Positions 49,578 through 56,931 of a stretch of DNA of 64,000 bases are shown here, piece after piece (position 1 is the first letter of the stretch; every line of letters begins with the position of its first letter). The notes under the pieces were generated by a model. It ran no database searches, had not been told where the DNA came from, and saw only the letters and a program-made list of their open reading frames with translations. Both the position numbers and the translations under genes were made by a program. The stretch is from WTFV01 sp965203525 (GTDB lineage Bacteria > Acidobacteriota > Vicinamibacteria > Vicinamibacterales > UBA8438). The stretch lies in contig OZ241898.1 of assembly GCA_965203525.1 (NCBI GenBank), positions 4,464,001 to 4,528,000 on the forward strand, written 5' to 3'.

Positions 49578-51371
49578 ATGCGTTTCTTCAACACGACCGG
49601 TCCGATGGTGGCGGCGGACCACTACTGCATCCCGCCGCTGGACCGCCTGGACCTGGACGAGCTGCTGATGCTGGTCCGCCAGAAGCGCTACTTCGTGCTG
49701 CACGCGCCGCGGCAGACGGGGAAGACGACGGCGCTGCTGGCGTTGCAGGAGCGGTTGAACGCCGACGGGTACCGGTGCGTGTACGCCAACGTCGAGGAGG
49801 GGCAGACGGCCCGCGAGGACGTGGGGCGGGCGATGCGCGCGGTGCTGGGCGAGCTGGGCTACCGGGCGCGGTCGGCGCTGGACGACGAGTTCCTGGACGG
49901 CGCCTGGCCCGATCTGCTGGCGCGGTACGGAGCGGACCGGGCGCTGGGCGAGGCGCTGAGCCGCTGGGCCGCGGCCGACTCGCGGCCGCTGGTGCTGCTG
50001 GTCGACGAGATCGACGCGCTGGTCGGCGACTCGCTGGTGTCGGTGCTGCGCCAGCTACGCGCGAAGTACGACCGGCGTCCAGCGGAGTTTCCGCAAAGCG
50101 TGGTGCTGTGCGGAATACGGAACGTGCGGGACTACCGGATCCACTCCGGGTCGGCGAACGCGGTCGTCGCCGGGGGCAGCGCGTTCAACGTCAGGGCGGA
50201 GTCGTTGCGGCTGGGGGACTTCTCGCGGGACGAGGTGGCGGCGCTGCTGGGGCAACACACGGCGGAGACGGGGCAGGCGTTCACGGCCGGGGCGCTGGAG
50301 ACGGTGTGGGAGCGGACGCAGGGGCAGCCGTGGCTGGTGAACGCGCTGGCGGACGACGCCTGCTTCCGGCACAAGGCGGGCCGGGATCGATCGCGGCCGG
50401 TCGACGCGGAAGCGGTTCTGGCGGCGCAGGAGCGTCTGATTCTGCGTCGGGAGACGCACCTGGACCAGTTGGCAGACAAGCTGCAGGAAGAGCGGGTGCG
50501 GCGGGTGGTCGAGCCGCTGCTGAGCGGTGGCGAGGCGCGGACCTTCACCGACCGCGACCTGGAGTACGTGCGCGACCTGGGCCTGATCGCGGCGGACGAC
50601 CCGTTGCGGGTCGCCAATCCGATCTACGCCGAGGTGGTCCCGCGCGAGCTGACCTACGCGGTCCAGGCGGGGCTGACGGAGGAGATGGCGTGGTACGTGG
50701 ATGCGGACGGCGGACTGGACGTGCGGGCGTTGCTTGCGGCGTTCCAGACCTTCTTCCGGGAGCATTCGGAGCACTGGTCGCAGCGGTTCCAGTACCAGGA
50801 GGCATGGCCGCAGTTGCTGCTGCAGGCGTTCCTGCAGCGGGTGGTGAACAGCGGCGGGCGGATCGAGCGGGAGTACGGGCTGGGGCGGGGGCGCACGGAT
50901 CTGCTGATCGTCTGGCCGCGCGGTGGCTGGGAAGCGGGCGCCGGCAGACCGGGCATCGGGCGGGCAGCCGCCGGAAGCGGAGAGGCGCCGGGACGGACCG
51001 CGCGGCTTGAGGGCGGCGACCGGGGCGGCGGCGTTCAGGGTGCGCGAGCCGGGGAGGCGCCGGGACGTACCGCGCGGCTCGAGGGTGGCGACCGGGGCCG
51101 CGGCGTTCAGGGTGCGCGAAGCGGAGAGGCGCCGGGGCGGACCGCGCGGGTCGACCGGGTCGTGATCGAGTGCAAGGTGTTGCACGGGAGCCTCGAGCGC
51201 ACCACCGCGGCGGGTCTGGAGCAGACGGCGGCGTACATGGACCGGTGCGCGGCGCAGGAAGGCCACCTGGTGATCGTCGACCGCGCCGAGGGGAAGACGT
51301 GGGACGAGAAGGTGTTCCACCGCCGGATGGCGTCGCCCGGCGGCGTTCCCGTCGACGTATGGGGCATGTGA
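49578..51371 (+). CDS. AAA ATPase with repeat-expanded C-terminal PD-(D/E)XK nuclease domain (paralogue 3)
   Basis: 597 residues, the longest of the three paralogues. ATPase motifs as in the others (Ala-Pro-Arg-Gln-Thr-Gly-Lys-Thr; Leu-Leu-Val-Asp-Glu-Ile-Asp). In the nuclease domain the two catalytic strands Arg-Thr-Asp-Leu-Leu-Ile (Asp442) and Ile-Glu-Cys-Lys (Glu531, Lys533) are about 70 residues further apart than in paralogue 1 because of a tandem repeat: a 24-residue unit starting Gly-Glu-Ala-Pro-Gly-Arg-Thr-Ala-Arg occurs twice in full and once in part (residues 469-525). The insert is in frame and probably a flexible loop. GGAAGGA precedes the ATG. Confidence 0.82.
   Translation: MRFFNTTGPMVAADHYCIPPLDRLDLDELLMLVRQKRYFVLHAPRQTGKTTALLALQERLNADGYRCVYANVEEGQTAREDVGRAMRAVLGELGYRARSALDDEFLDGAWPDLLARYGADRALGEALSRWAAADSRPLVLLVDEIDALVGDSLVSVLRQLRAKYDRRPAEFPQSVVLCGIRNVRDYRIHSGSANAVVAGGSAFNVRAESLRLGDFSRDEVAALLGQHTAETGQAFTAGALETVWERTQGQPWLVNALADDACFRHKAGRDRSRPVDAEAVLAAQERLILRRETHLDQLADKLQEERVRRVVEPLLSGGEARTFTDRDLEYVRDLGLIAADDPLRVANPIYAEVVPRELTYAVQAGLTEEMAWYVDADGGLDVRALLAAFQTFFREHSEHWSQRFQYQEAWPQLLLQAFLQRVVNSGGRIEREYGLGRGRTDLLIVWPRGGWEAGAGRPGIGRAAAGSGEAPGRTARLEGGDRGGGVQGARAGEAPGRTARLEGGDRGRGVQGARSGEAPGRTARVDRVVIECKVLHGSLERTTAAGLEQTAAYMDRCAAQEGHLVIVDRAEGKTWDEKVFHRRMASPGGVPVDVWGM
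50982..51152 (+). repeat. In-frame 72-bp tandem repeat inside AAA-nuclease paralogue 3
   Basis: Units start at 50982, 51054 and 51126, exactly 72 bp apart; the third is truncated after about 27 bp. They differ at only a few positions, showing recent expansion. Each unit begins GAGGCGCCGGG. Confidence 0.95.
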
Positions 51372-51382
51372 CGAGGCCCGTC

Positions 51383-51599
51383 GAACCGCCGCTCTCCGGG
51401 CCTCGCCATCCTCTATCTGCGCAACCGTTGCGCTGGCCGCCGTCGCCGCGCCCGCACAGAACCGCCGCTCTCCGGGCCTCGCCATCCTCTCGCAACGTGC
51501 GCCACCCCGTCCGGACCACGTGCGCGAATGGGGGAGGGTGGTGGTTCCACCCTTTCCCCATCTCGTAGCGTGCGCCACCCCGTCCGGACCGCGTGCGCG
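51383..51599. repeat. Two interlinked direct-repeat pairs after AAA-nuclease paralogue 3
   Basis: A 32-bp repeat (GAACCGCCGCTCTCCGGGCC...) is at 51383-51414 and 51459-51490 (76 bp apart); a different 31-bp repeat (CGTGCGCCACCCCGTCCGGA...) follows at 51496-51526 and 51569-51599 (73 bp apart), ending 2 bp before the DUF1501 stop. Between the last two is a GGGTGG/CCACCC hairpin (51536-51552). No gene lies in 51372-51601. Confidence 0.92.
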
Positions 51600-51601
51600 C
51601 G

Positions 51602-53077
51602 CTACGCGACGATCTGCGGAATCGGCACCCCGTGGACGTCGGTCAGCCGCATGTCGCGGCCGTTGTACCGGTACGTCAGCTTCGTGTGGTCGATGCCCAG
51701 CAGATGCAGGATGGTCGCGTGCAGGTCGTGCGGCGACACCCGCTGCTCGGCCGCCTTGTAGCCGAACTCGTCGCTGGCGCCGATCGCCTGTCCGCCCCGG
51801 ATGCCGGCCCCGGCCATCCAGCCGGTCATCGTGCCCGGGTTGTGGTCGCGGCCGACGCCGCGTTGCGAGATCGGCATCCGGCCGAACTCGGCGTGCCAGA
51901 CGAGCAGCGTCGAGTCGAGCATGCCGCGCGCCTTCAGGTCCGTCATCAGGCCGGCGATCGGCAGGTCGGTCTCCGCCGCGTGCAGCGTGTGGTTCTCCAC
52001 CAGGTTGCTGTGCGCGTCCCAGGTGTCGGTGTTCTGCTGGCCGATGCCGCCGTGGAAGAGTTGCACGAAGCGGACGCCCCGCTCCACCAGCCGGCGCGCC
52101 ATCAGGCACTGCCGCCCGAACGGCTCGGTGATCGGGTCGTCGAGGCCGTACAGCTTCTTCGTCGCCTCCGACTCGGCCGACACGTCGACCGCTTCCGGCG
52201 CGCAGCCCTGCATCCGGTAGGCGAGCTCGTAGGAGGAGATCCGCGCGGCCAGCTCCGAGTTGCCCGGGTTCTTCGCCAGGTCGATGTCGTTCAGCTTCGC
52301 CAGCGTGTCGAGGCGGGCGCGCTGCTGCGCCTCGGTCATCCCCGGCGGCGGCGCCAGGTCGACGATCGGGTCGCCGACCGCCCGGAACAGCGTCCCCTGG
52401 TAGGTGGCCGGCATGAACCCGGCGCTCCAGTCGTTCGGCCCGCCGAGCGGCCCGCCGCGGTGGTCGTTCATCACGACGTAGGCGGGCAGGCTCGCCGCCT
52501 CGGAGCCGAGGCCGTAGGTGACCCACGAGCCGACGCTCGGGAAGCCCATCCGGATCTGCCCGCTCTGCATCTCGTAGGTCGCCTGGATGTGGTCGTTCGA
52601 CCGGCCGTACAGCGACCGGATGAACGCCATCTCGTCCACCTTGCCGGCCAGGTGCGGGAAGATCTCCGACACTTCGATGCCGCTCTCGCCGTGCCGGTGG
52701 AACTCGAACGGGCTCGGCATCAGGGGACCGGGGTGCCCCTGGCGGACGACCACCGACTCGGCCATCGGCTGGCCGGCGTACCGCTTCAGCGCCGGCTTCG
52801 GGTCGAAGGTGTCGACCTGGCTGACGCCGCCGCTCATGAAGAGCGAGATGACCGCCGTCGCGCGCGGCTCGAAATGCGGCTGCTTCGGCGCGAACGGGTT
52901 GCCCGGGAGCGGCGCCTCGCAGGTGTCGGACTGCGCCGTCTCCGCCGCCAGCAGGCCCTGCCGGGAGAGCAGATCGGCCAGCGCCAGCCCCGCGATGCCG
53001 CCGCCCGACTGGAACAGGAAGTCGCGCCGCGACCAGAACGTCTTCTTCCGGCAGTGGTGGTGGTGATGGTCGTGCAT
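51602..53077 (-). CDS. DUF1501 family Tat-exported protein
   Basis: 491 residues. After a His-rich N-terminus (Met-His-Asp-His-His-His) comes a twin-arginine signal Ser-Arg-Arg-Asp-Phe-Leu-Phe. DUF1501 motifs follow: Leu-Phe-Met-Ser-Gly-Gly-Val-Ser-Gln-Val-Asp-Thr-Phe-Asp, Gly-Arg-Ser-Asn-Asp-His, and Gly-Arg-Asp-His-Asn-Pro near the end (alkaline-phosphatase/sulfatase-like metal residues). It is the standard partner of DUF1549/DUF1553 cytochrome proteins and is encoded 53 bp after one. Substrate unknown. The His run before the Tat signal is uncommon. Confidence 0.92.
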   Translation of the reverse strand: MHDHHHHHCRKKTFWSRRDFLFQSGGGIAGLALADLLSRQGLLAAETAQSDTCEAPLPGNPFAPKQPHFEPRATAVISLFMSGGVSQVDTFDPKPALKRYAGQPMAESVVVRQGHPGPLMPSPFEFHRHGESGIEVSEIFPHLAGKVDEMAFIRSLYGRSNDHIQATYEMQSGQIRMGFPSVGSWVTYGLGSEAASLPAYVVMNDHRGGPLGGPNDWSAGFMPATYQGTLFRAVGDPIVDLAPPPGMTEAQQRARLDTLAKLNDIDLAKNPGNSELAARISSYELAYRMQGCAPEAVDVSAESEATKKLYGLDDPITEPFGRQCLMARRLVERGVRFVQLFHGGIGQQNTDTWDAHSNLVENHTLHAAETDLPIAGLMTDLKARGMLDSTLLVWHAEFGRMPISQRGVGRDHNPGTMTGWMAGAGIRGGQAIGASDEFGYKAAEQRVSPHDLHATILHLLGIDHTKLTYRYNGRDMRLTDVHGVPIPQIVA

Positions 53078-53130
53078 CGTCGTGTCCTCTGTCTGTCGAT
53101 CCGTTGCCGTGCGTCCGGGCGCCCGTCGGG

Positions 53131-55797
53131 CTACCGCAGGTACAGGAACTCGTTCAGGTTCATCATCACGTGCGCGAAGTCGACCAGCGACTGCCCGGCG
53201 ATCAGGCCGCGGGCGACCTCGCGCTCGGTCGCGGTCGGTTCCCGGGTCAGCGCGATCAGGTAGGCGCGATCGATCTGGCGGTCGACGTCGCCGGGCGCCT
53301 CCCGCTCGAGGCGCTCGGCGAACAGCGCCGCCTGGTTCAGCACGAACGGGTTGTTCATCAGCGTCAGCGCCTGCGTCGAGACGGTGGAGACGTTGCGCGC
53401 CGCCGCCGTCTGGTTCTGATCCGGCAGGTCGAACGTGTCGAAGAAGGGGAACCCGAGCGACCGGCGGCGGAAGACGTAGACGCTGCGGCGCCAGACCTCG
53501 GGGCGGTCCGGCTCCTCGCACCAGATGCCGGTGGCCGGCGCCGTGATCCGCCGTCCCGGCTCGGGGCTGCCGCACCAGAATCCCTTGCCGTCCGACTGGA
53601 ACAGGATGTCGGCCGGAATGTGTGGGAAGATCGGCGGCCCGCCCACCGTCAGATCGATGCCGCCACTCACCGTCATGATCGCGTCGCGCAGGATCTCCGC
53701 TTCAAGCCGCTGCCCGCGGTAGCGCCAGAGCAGGTCGTTCTCCGGGTCGGCGCCCGCGTTCGCCTCGTGCCGGAACGAGGACGCCATCCGGTACGCCTCG
53801 GAGGTCATCAGCAGCCGGTGCAGCTCCTTGATGCTCCAGCCGCGGTCCATGAACTCGACGGCCAGCCAGTCGAGCAGTTCCGGATGCGTCGGCGCGTCGC
53901 CCATGCGGCCCAGGTTGTCGAGCGTCCGCACGATGCCGCGCCCGAAGTGGTGGTGCCAGACGCGGTTGACGGCGACCCGCGCCGTCAGCGGATTGCCGCG
54001 CGCGGCGATCCACTCGGCGAGGGCCAGCCGCCGGCCGGACGTGCGCCCGTCGGGCCGGGAAATCTCCACCGGCGGCTCGCCGCGGGTGGCCGCGGTCAGG
54101 AAGCCGGGCGACATCTCCGAGCCGGGGCTGAACGGGTCGCCGCGGATCAGGAAGTAGTTGGGCGGCGCCTCGTAGTCGGGGCCGCCTTCCTCCCACAGGA
54201 ACGTTCCCTCGACGCCGGGCGGCGTACGGCACTCCGGGCAGCCGATCACGTTGTCGCCCGGACCGTCCGGGGCGAAGCGGTAGTCGCCGTCGGTGACGAC
54301 GTGCGCCATCGCCGGCGTGGCCGGCCGCTGGTCCTCGAGCGCCGCGATCCGCGCGTTCAGCTCGTCCACCCGCGCCTTGTCCTCCGGGCGCAGCGCGGCG
54401 GCGACGTCCCGGCGCGGCGGGCTGATGGAGAGCACCTGCGCGGCGAGAAGCTGCTCGCCGGGGGTGCGCTCCGCTTCCGGCTTGAAGGCCGCCGCCTGCA
54501 CGTTCTCCGGGAACCGCTCCCGGATCATCTCCGCGCGGAGCGCTTCGCGGTACGGCGTCTCGATCGCGTCCACCTCGTCACGCAACGGCTGCTGCCGCTC
54601 GTCCGTCGCCCGCATCGCCGAGAAGTACGCGTCCGCCTCGTGCCGGTCGAGCAGGGGATAGTCGATCTCCACGTAGCCGAAGATCGACGCCTGCATGGCG
54701 TAGTAGTCCTTCTGCAGGATCGGGTCGAACTTGTGGTCGTGGCAGCGGGCGCAGTGGACCGTCATGCCGAGGACGCCGCGGCCGATCGTCGCCAGCACGT
54801 CGTCCAGGTAGTCGTGCCGCCGTTCGGGGTTGTCCTTCTCGCGGAAGTTGACCCGCGGGCCGGCCCGCAGGAACCCGGTGGCGATGCGCGTCTCGTCGGT
54901 CACGTGGTCCAGCTCGTCGCCCGCGATCTGCTCGCGCAGGAACTGGTTGTAGGGTTTGTCGTCGTTGAACGCGTCGATGACGTAGTCGCGGTAGCGCCAG
55001 GCGTTCGGGCGGACGTAGTCCTGCTCGAAGCCGTCGGTGTCGGCGTAGCGCGCCACGTCCAGCCAGTGGCGGCCCCAGCGCTCGCCGTAATGGGGCGAGT
55101 CCAGCAGCCTGTCGATCAGCCGCTCCCAGGCACCCCGCCCGGTGTCGGCCAGGAACTCCTCGACCTGCTCGGGCGTCGGCGGCAGGCCGACGAGGTCGAG
55201 ATAGGCGCGCCGCAACAGGACCAGCCGGCCGGCCCGCGGGGCGGGGGTCACGCCGGCGTCCTTCCGCGCCGCCTCGAGAAAGCGGTCGACGGGGTGGTCG
55301 AACCCCCGCGCGGCGGGCACCGGCGCCTTCCGGGGCGGCTGGAACGCCCAGTAGTCGCGGGCGCCCGGCGGCAGCTCGTCGTTCTCCAGCGCGGCCAGCG
55401 CGTCGGCGGCGCCCGTCGCCGCTTCGGTGTCCCAGTGCGCCCCCTCGTCGATCCAGGCGCGGACCGCCGCGAGCTCCGCGTCGGTGAGCGGATCGCCGGC
55501 CATCGGCATCGACGGCTGATCGAGGCCGGCCACCATCCGGAACAGGCGGCTGTCCCCGGCCCGGCCGGGCACGATGGCGGGACCCTGCGCGCCCCCCTCG
55601 AGCGCGCCCTCGCGGGTGCGCAGATCCAGGTCGGAGAGCCGGGCCGCCTCGCCGTGGCAGTTCCAGCAGCTCCGCTCCATGATCGGCCGGATGTGGTCCG
55701 TGAAGTCGATCGGCTCGGTCTGGGCCCCGGCGGTCGCCGCCGCGCCGGCGGCCGTGAGTGTCACGCCGAACAGGACGGAAGGTCTTGCTCTCCGCAT
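53131..55797 (-). CDS. Secreted cytochrome-like DUF1549/DUF1553 protein
   Basis: 888 residues. Signal peptide, then a haem c site Cys-Trp-Asn-Cys-His (44-48) in a PSCyt1-type domain, DUF1549 (Leu-Leu-Arg-Arg-Ala-Tyr-Leu-Asp-Leu-Val-Gly-Leu-Pro-Pro-Thr-Pro) with a further Cys-Ala-Arg-Cys-His, and DUF1553 at the C-terminus (Asn-Pro-Leu-Thr-Ala-Arg-Val-x-Val-Asn-Arg-Val-Trp-His-His-His-Phe-Gly). This family is common in Planctomycetes and in Acidobacteria. It stands between a WTxPRTPWG-family secreted protein (36-bp gap) and a DUF1501 protein, forming an operon for periplasmic oxidation or degradation. Confidence 0.92.
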   Translation of the reverse strand: MRRARPSVLFGVTLTAAGAAATAGAQTEPIDFTDHIRPIMERSCWNCHGEAARLSDLDLRTREGALEGGAQGPAIVPGRAGDSRLFRMVAGLDQPSMPMAGDPLTDAELAAVRAWIDEGAHWDTEAATGAADALAALENDELPPGARDYWAFQPPRKAPVPAARGFDHPVDRFLEAARKDAGVTPAPRAGRLVLLRRAYLDLVGLPPTPEQVEEFLADTGRGAWERLIDRLLDSPHYGERWGRHWLDVARYADTDGFEQDYVRPNAWRYRDYVIDAFNDDKPYNQFLREQIAGDELDHVTDETRIATGFLRAGPRVNFREKDNPERRHDYLDDVLATIGRGVLGMTVHCARCHDHKFDPILQKDYYAMQASIFGYVEIDYPLLDRHEADAYFSAMRATDERQQPLRDEVDAIETPYREALRAEMIRERFPENVQAAAFKPEAERTPGEQLLAAQVLSISPPRRDVAAALRPEDKARVDELNARIAALEDQRPATPAMAHVVTDGDYRFAPDGPGDNVIGCPECRTPPGVEGTFLWEEGGPDYEAPPNYFLIRGDPFSPGSEMSPGFLTAATRGEPPVEISRPDGRTSGRRLALAEWIAARGNPLTARVAVNRVWHHHFGRGIVRTLDNLGRMGDAPTHPELLDWLAVEFMDRGWSIKELHRLLMTSEAYRMASSFRHEANAGADPENDLLWRYRGQRLEAEILRDAIMTVSGGIDLTVGGPPIFPHIPADILFQSDGKGFWCGSPEPGRRITAPATGIWCEEPDRPEVWRRSVYVFRRRSLGFPFFDTFDLPDQNQTAAARNVSTVSTQALTLMNNPFVLNQAALFAERLEREAPGDVDRQIDRAYLIALTREPTATEREVARGLIAGQSLVDFAHVMMNLNEFLYLR

Positions 55798-55833
55798 CGT
55801 CTCCTCGTCGCTCCGCTGGTTCTCGCGGCCCGG

Positions 55834-56841
55834 TCAGTCCCGCCGGCCCGGCGCCGGCAGCTTGTCCGCGTAGTCGGGATCTTCTTCGAACCGCGCGTTG
55901 TGCAGGATGTTGCGCAGGCCGTGGTTGCCCTCGTGGCAGGCGTATTCGTAGATGGCCTGATCGGTCTTCTTCATGGGGACCAGCGCGGTCCACGGACTGG
56001 TCCAGGTGGCCGGATCCGACACGGTGATCTCGTAGTGGACCGTCTCCGGGCCGACGCGGGTGAACCGCTCCACGAGCCGTAGCGTCTCCGTCGAGCCGCG
56101 GAAGGCGCTCCGGGGCGAGAAGTTGACGGTCTCGACGATCAGCGTGTCGCCGTCGTAGCGCCCGCGCGAGTCCCCGTGCCACTGCGGCAGGCCGGCCGGC
56201 GGACGCGGGCCGGCGTCCAGCGGGACGATGCGCGCGTCGTGGATCATCTCGGAGACGATCGCCACGTGGGTCGGCGTCTGCAGGATCTGGTAGTTGTTGT
56301 TGTAGGCGCCGGGGAGCCGCGGCATGCCGAACGTGAGGCAGCGCTCGGTCAGCCCGCGGAACTCCGCCGCGTCCGTCCCCCGCAGGCGCCGCAGCCGGGA
56401 GCGCGCGGCGGCGCGCCGTTGCGCGTCCGCGGTCGTAGCCGGCAGCCGGCCGTCCGCCGGATCCACGAGCAGCGAGGTCCGGCGGTCGCCGGTCAGCGCC
56501 CGGCCGTAGTCCAGCCACCACTTGGCGTGGACGCTCGGGGAGCGGTCGTAGTCGTCGAGCAGCTCGTTCTGCCGCTTCTCGTACGCCGCCGCCTCCTCCG
56601 CGGTCAGGGTGGCCTTGCCGGCCAGCTCGCGCGGGCGCTCCAGCGGCGTCATCGTCCGGTAGTCCCACACCCCCTGCAGGTCGGGCGCGCCCCACGGCGT
56701 GCGGGGAACCGTCCAGTCCGCGGCCGGCGCGACCCCCGCGTCCTCCGCCGCGGCGGACTGCGCCGCCGCCCCCGCCGGCAATCCGAGAGCCAGCGCCGTG
56801 CCGATCGCCAGCGCGCGTGGTGTCACTGAGCCCCGCCGCAT
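55834..56841 (-). CDS. Conserved secreted protein, WTxPRTPWG family (copy 2)
   Basis: 335 residues. Signal peptide, then Asp-Trp-Thr-Val-Pro-Arg-Thr-Pro-Trp-Gly-Ala-Pro-Asp-Leu-Gln-Gly-Val-Trp, Tyr-Asn-Asn-Asn-Tyr and Ala-Cys-His-Glu-Gly-Asn-His-Gly, as in the copy at 2788-3846. Function unknown. It is the first gene of the operon that continues with the DUF1549/1553 and DUF1501 proteins. AGGAGGG lies 6 nt before ATG 56841, so the longer in-frame start at 56892 is rejected. Confidence 0.88.
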   Translation of the reverse strand: MRRGSVTPRALAIGTALALGLPAGAAAQSAAAEDAGVAPAADWTVPRTPWGAPDLQGVWDYRTMTPLERPRELAGKATLTAEEAAAYEKRQNELLDDYDRSPSVHAKWWLDYGRALTGDRRTSLLVDPADGRLPATTADAQRRAAARSRLRRLRGTDAAEFRGLTERCLTFGMPRLPGAYNNNYQILQTPTHVAIVSEMIHDARIVPLDAGPRPPAGLPQWHGDSRGRYDGDTLIVETVNFSPRSAFRGSTETLRLVERFTRVGPETVHYEITVSDPATWTSPWTALVPMKKTDQAIYEYACHEGNHGLRNILHNARFEEDPDYADKLPAPGRRD

Positions 56842-56879
56842 GCCGTCCCTCCTGGTGGAGTGTCCCCGGACGAACCGTA

Positions 56880-56885
56880 ACGATA
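56880..56885 (-). promoter_or_regulatory. -10-like TATCGT upstream of the secreted protein/DUF1553/DUF1501 operon
   Basis: Minus-strand TGCTATCGT (extended -10 form) would start transcription about 30 nt before the strong ribosome-binding site and ATG 56841. No -35 box is seen. Confidence 0.3.
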
Positions 56886-56931
56886 GCACCATGCGGGTGC
56901 GGAGCGACAGCGAAACGGGCGGCTGACCGGG

